45,179 bases of DNA from Patescibacteria group bacterium. Lineage in GTDB: Bacteria; Patescibacteriota; Patescibacteriia; JAHJFT01. The translations under genes and the position numbers were made by a program. Where the stretch lies: assembly GCA_018824325.1 (NCBI GenBank), contig JAHJFT010000092.1:1-45179 (forward strand), written 5' to 3'. Below the pieces are notes generated by a model. It was not told the origin of the DNA and did no database searches. It worked only from the letters and a program-made list of their open reading frames with translations. Positions 41,953-45,179 of the stretch are shown piece after piece (within the stretch, counting starts at the first letter, position 1; every line of letters starts with the position of its first letter).

Positions 41953-41980
41953 ATTAACGGTTTTAAATAAAAACAAAAAC

Positions 41981-44830
41981 ATGCCACACGACAAAATAAG
42001 CATCAAGGGCGCAAGGGTTCACAATCTCAAAAATATTTCAGTGAATATTCCCAAGGACAAGCTTACGGTTATTACCGGGCTTTCCGGTTCGGGCAAATCC
42101 TCGCTCGCCTTTGATACTATTTACGCCGAGGGACAAAGGCGATACATGGAAAGCCTGTCATCTTACGCCCGCCAATTTTTAGAACTTCAAGACAAACCCG
42201 ATGTTGACGCGATTGACGGCCTTTCGCCGACCATTGCCATTGACCAGCGCACCTCAAGCCACAACCCGCGTTCCACCGTGGGCACGGTTACTGAAATATA
42301 TGATTATCTGAGGGTAATTTTCGCTAAAGCCGGGCGCGCTCATTGTCCAAGTTGCGGGAATGAAGTTCAGGAACAGACGGTTCAGGATATCGCCAAAAAA
42401 ATTATCAACACCACGAAAAAAGTCGGTGTTATTTTATTATCACCCATTGTTTCGGATCAAAAGGGGGAGCACCGCTACAGCCTTCTCGCCGCGGCAAACG
42501 CCGGATATAAACAAGTGCGCTATGACGGCGTTATCATGGATTTAGACGAGGCTATCAGGATGAGAAAAGACAAGGCCAAGAGGCATACGGTTGAAGTGGT
42601 CATAAGCGATTTGGAAAAAAATACGCCGCTGGTGACGGAAAATTTTATCAAGACTTTAAAAACCGCGCTTGACCTTGGCAACGGCATGATCACCGTTGTG
42701 CAGGAGGATGGAGAAGAATACGCCTTAAGCCAGATGCTTTTTTGTGTCAAGTGCAACATCAATCTTCCCAAGCTTGAACCGAGGCTGTTCTCGTTCAACA
42801 GCCCGCAGGGCGCTTGTCCGGCGTGCATGGGCCTTGGCACAAAATTGGTTTTGGATCCCGAGTCGGTTATTCCGAACAAACGCCTTACTCTGGCTCAGGG
42901 CGCGGTAAAGCCGTGGACGCGCATTGCCGGAAATCAGGCCGGCTATATCAAGCTTTTGGCCGCGGTGGGCAAGCGCCACGGTTTTTCCGTGGACGCGCCC
43001 ATCGAAGAAATTCCCGCAGCCAAGATGAAAACAATTCTTCATGGGACCGGCGGCGAAGAATACGACGTTGACGGAAAAGAGATGAGCTTTCCGGGCATCT
43101 TAAGCCAGCTTGAGCAAAAATATAAAGAAACAGATTCTGATTATGTGAGGCGCGAGATAGAGGTCTATATGCAAACGCTTGTTTGTCCGGTGTGCCATGG
43201 AAAAAGATTAAGGCCCGAAGTTTTGGCCGTGAGGTTCGCCAACAAGTCCCTGGATCACATCGTGAATCTTTCTTTGGTTGAGATGGGCAAGTTTTTTCAG
43301 GAGATCGGCCGTGACGCGAAAAATAAAAAACAAAAATTGAGCGGGGGGTTAAGCGAAACCGAACAAAAGATTGCCGAGCAGGCAATCAAGGAAATTAACT
43401 TGCGGATTAAAAATTTGCTTGAAGTGGGCTTGAGTTATCTCACCTTGGACAGAAGCGCGGTCAGTCTGGCCGGCGGCGAGGCGCAAAGAGTGAGGCTGGC
43501 CACGCAGCTCGGTACCGGTCTTTCCGGCGTCATCTATATATTGGATGAGCCGACCATTGGGCTGCACGCGCGCGACAATGAAAAACTTATCACCACGCTT
43601 AAAAAACTTCGCGACCTCGGCAACACGGTCATTGTGGTTGAGCATGACCAGGCAATGATGGAGGCGGCCGACCATATTATTGATGTCGGTCCGGGCGCCG
43701 GCGAATATGGCGGCGAAATAATCGCCCAGGGAACCATTGCCCAAATCAAAAAAAATAAAGATTCGCTTACCGGCGACTTTATGGTCGGACGCAAAAAAAT
43801 TGATGCGCCCAAAAATTATCGGTCCGGCAATAAAAAATTCATAACCGTGAACGGCGCCAAGGCGTTTAATCTAAAAAATATTGACGTGAAGTTTCCGCTG
43901 GGAAAGTTCGTCTGTGTTACCGGCGTGTCCGGCTCGGGCAAGTCAACCCTTGTTTTGGATATTTTGGGCAACGCCTTGGCCAAGAAATTTTATCGCGCCA
44001 AGGTCGTGCCCGGAGAACACCGAGCCATAAATGGCGTTGAAAATATTGACAAGGTGGTAACCATTGATCAGTCGCCGATTGGCCGAACCCCGCGAAGCAA
44101 TCCGGCGACCTATACTGGCGTCTTTACTTTGATTCGCGACCTTTTTGCTGAAACGCCCGAGGCCAAGATGCGCGTCTATGACGCTGGAAGATTCAGTTTT
44201 AATGTTAAGGGCGGGGGAAGATGCGAGGCCTGCGCCGGCGAGGGCTATGTTAAAATTGAAATGCAGTTCATGCCCGATGTTTATATTGAATGTTCGGAAT
44301 GCCATGGGAGAAGGTACAATCAGGAGGCGCTGGAGATTCATTGGAAGGATAAAAATATCGCCGATGTGCTTGAGATGACCGTGGAAGAGGCAAAAAGATT
44401 TTTCGTGGGCCAGCAGCTTATCCACGATAAATTAAATATCCTGCACCAAGTCGGTCTTGGTTACATAAAGTTGGGTCAGCCGGCGACCACCCTTTCCGGC
44501 GGTGAAGCGCAAAGAGTCAAACTGGCCACCGAGCTTTCGCGCCGCGCCACTGGAAAAACGCTCTATATTCTGGACGAGCCGACCACCGGCCTGCATTTTG
44601 AAGATATTAAAAGATTGCTTGCCGTCTTGAACCAGCTAGTTGATAAAGGCAATACTATCTTGGTGATTGAACACAACCTTGAAGTAATAAAATGCTCGGA
44701 TTGGGTGATTGACATGGGTCCGGAAGGCGGCGACCAGGGCGGCGAAATTGTTGTTCAGGGCACGCCGCGGGATGTTGTCAAGGCTTCAAAAAGTTATACG
44801 GGCAAGTATTTGAAAAAATTAAAAGTCTAA
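41981..44830 (+). CDS. uvrA: Excinuclease ABC subunit A
   Basis: 949 residues, normal length. DNA damage sensor of nucleotide excision repair, acting as a dimer with UvrB. Two ABC ATPase modules: Walker A 'GLSGSGKSS' at 33-41 with signature '[17 protein letters not shown]', and 'GVSGSGKST' (~645) with '[17 protein letters not shown]'. Zinc-binding sites include CPSC..CVKC..CPAC and the '[20 protein letters not shown]' to 'CSECHGRRY' C-terminal zinc finger. The protein is complete. Own promoter and a structured 160-nt leader; no LexA-like box recognised. Confidence 0.97.
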   Translation: MPHDKISIKGARVHNLKNISVNIPKDKLTVITGLSGSGKSSLAFDTIYAEGQRRYMESLSSYARQFLELQDKPDVDAIDGLSPTIAIDQRTSSHNPRSTVGTVTEIYDYLRVIFAKAGRAHCPSCGNEVQEQTVQDIAKKIINTTKKVGVILLSPIVSDQKGEHRYSLLAAANAGYKQVRYDGVIMDLDEAIRMRKDKAKRHTVEVVISDLEKNTPLVTENFIKTLKTALDLGNGMITVVQEDGEEYALSQMLFCVKCNINLPKLEPRLFSFNSPQGACPACMGLGTKLVLDPESVIPNKRLTLAQGAVKPWTRIAGNQAGYIKLLAAVGKRHGFSVDAPIEEIPAAKMKTILHGTGGEEYDVDGKEMSFPGILSQLEQKYKETDSDYVRREIEVYMQTLVCPVCHGKRLRPEVLAVRFANKSLDHIVNLSLVEMGKFFQEIGRDAKNKKQKLSGGLSETEQKIAEQAIKEINLRIKNLLEVGLSYLTLDRSAVSLAGGEAQRVRLATQLGTGLSGVIYILDEPTIGLHARDNEKLITTLKKLRDLGNTVIVVEHDQAMMEAADHIIDVGPGAGEYGGEIIAQGTIAQIKKNKDSLTGDFMVGRKKIDAPKNYRSGNKKFITVNGAKAFNLKNIDVKFPLGKFVCVTGVSGSGKSTLVLDILGNALAKKFYRAKVVPGEHRAINGVENIDKVVTIDQSPIGRTPRSNPATYTGVFTLIRDLFAETPEAKMRVYDAGRFSFNVKGGGRCEACAGEGYVKIEMQFMPDVYIECSECHGRRYNQEALEIHWKDKNIADVLEMTVEEAKRFFVGQQLIHDKLNILHQVGLGYIKLGQPATTLSGGEAQRVKLATELSRRATGKTLYILDEPTTGLHFEDIKRLLAVLNQLVDKGNTILVIEHNLEVIKCSDWVIDMGPEGGDQGGEIVVQGTPRDVVKASKSYTGKYLKKLKV

Positions 44831-44878
44831 AGTCCGTCACTAATCACTGAACTAATTTTAACGAATTAGTACTAATGC

Positions 44879-44947
44879 AATCTACGAAATCATTTTTCTA
44901 TCTACGAAAGTATCACAAAGTGGTCACTTTGTGATACTTTCGTAGAT
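44879..44947. repeat. MITE-like element, ATCTACGAAA family, derived copy
   Basis: AATCTACGAAAT at 44879-44890, then a perfect 23-bp inverted repeat at 44900-44922 and 44925-44947 with only 2 bp between arms, ending in ATCTACGAAA/TTTCGTAGAT. The ends match copies at 3396 and 15158, but the interior differs. An ACTAATT/AATTAGT palindrome precedes it. Confidence 0.7.
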
Positions 44948-45009
44948 TTTGTTTTTTATATGCTGCATAAGTTAAGATACATATTGCAGTCCCTGAAAAA
45001 AACAGGGAT

Positions 45010-45179
45010 ATGCAAATACACCGATTATCCTACAAGGTAAGAGGATTTGTCAGATTAGCCGATTATGCCATACGATGGACTCGTATGGTAACAGATAAAG
45101 CTAAGCACAAATTAAAAGTCTTGGTATTTTGGCAAAAATACGGGTTAGAGGCGGCAATGTCTGCCTTTGAGGTGAAAGA
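45010..45179 (+). CDS. Transposase/integrase, N-terminal fragment (runs off window)
   Basis: 56 complete codons are visible and the frame is open at the window edge. The ATG at 45010 is followed by 'RLADYAIRWTRMVTDKAKHK' and 'LKVLVFWQKYGLEAAMSAFEV', the N-terminal helix-turn-helix of a DDE integrase-type transposase family frequent in CPR. The catalytic core lies beyond the window. The palindromes just upstream may be part of the insertion sequence end or independent. No Shine-Dalgarno. Confidence 0.65.
   Translation, partial: MQIHRLSYKVRGFVRLADYAIRWTRMVTDKAKHKLKVLVFWQKYGLEAAMSAFEVK

Overview
The window looks like a chromosome fragment of a Candidate Phyla Radiation (Patescibacteria) organism. 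The evidence is the protein content (DUF4012 protein, VirB2-like Cys-rich pilin, the 'DGKRY-F-WYSD' surface repeat, a Parcubacteria-type cyclodipeptide synthase, a short GIY-YIG nuclease), the near absence of Shine-Dalgarno sequences on housekeeping genes, and many short palindromic repeat families between genes. UGA is an ordinary stop (rnc and the 631-residue surface protein end in TGA), so this is not a UGA-recoding lineage. I cannot place it more finely from sequence alone.

Layout. 1-9072 (+): a 63-aa orphan gene with its own strong promoter, a helical protein, an MBL-fold pseudoenzyme, a membrane protein, gyrA, rpmF, nusB, rnc and pilT. pyrE is on the minus strand (9186-9839). tRNA-Arg(UCG), a MazG-like gene and two related surface proteins follow (9995-13051, +). 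13138-25743 is mainly a minus-strand envelope/polysaccharide region: a DUF11-type protein, a DUF4012 protein, three GT4 glycosyltransferases and a polyprenyl-phosphate sugar transferase. It is interrupted by two plus-strand orphan genes, one of which encodes a protein of about twelve tandem zinc-ribbon modules. 25966-26923 (-) is the RNase P RNA gene. 27113-31216 (+) encodes a FecR-domain protein and a CHASE2 adenylate cyclase. 31264-38746 (-) holds trpS, RNase J, a ParB-like gene broken by an in-frame TGA, tRNA-Leu(CAG) beside a truncated tRNA-Leu(UAA), a peptide-binding protein, secG, and a small cluster of cyclodipeptide synthase, GNAT acetyltransferase and a 43-aa basic peptide. 38918-45179 (+) holds a DsbA-like oxidoreductase, a VirB2-like protein with about 44 cysteines, uvrA and the start of a transposase.

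The most striking feature is rnpB. It keeps the type-A conserved core, a consensus promoter and a terminator, but it is about 960 nt long instead of about 350-400. A GIY-YIG ORF flanked by a perfect 20-nt inverted repeat sits between P5 and P7. The P12 arm is a 17-bp hairpin sharing a 13-nt arm core with that element. A different palindromic repeat family has expanded P3 and has also inserted into J2/4, next to catalytic helix P4. The other leading candidates are the cyclodipeptide synthase/GNAT mini-cluster, the zinc-ribbon array protein with a divergent promoter sharing its -35 box, the DsbA/Cys-rich pilin pair, and the tRNA-Leu(UAA) fragment with a palindrome in its D-loop.
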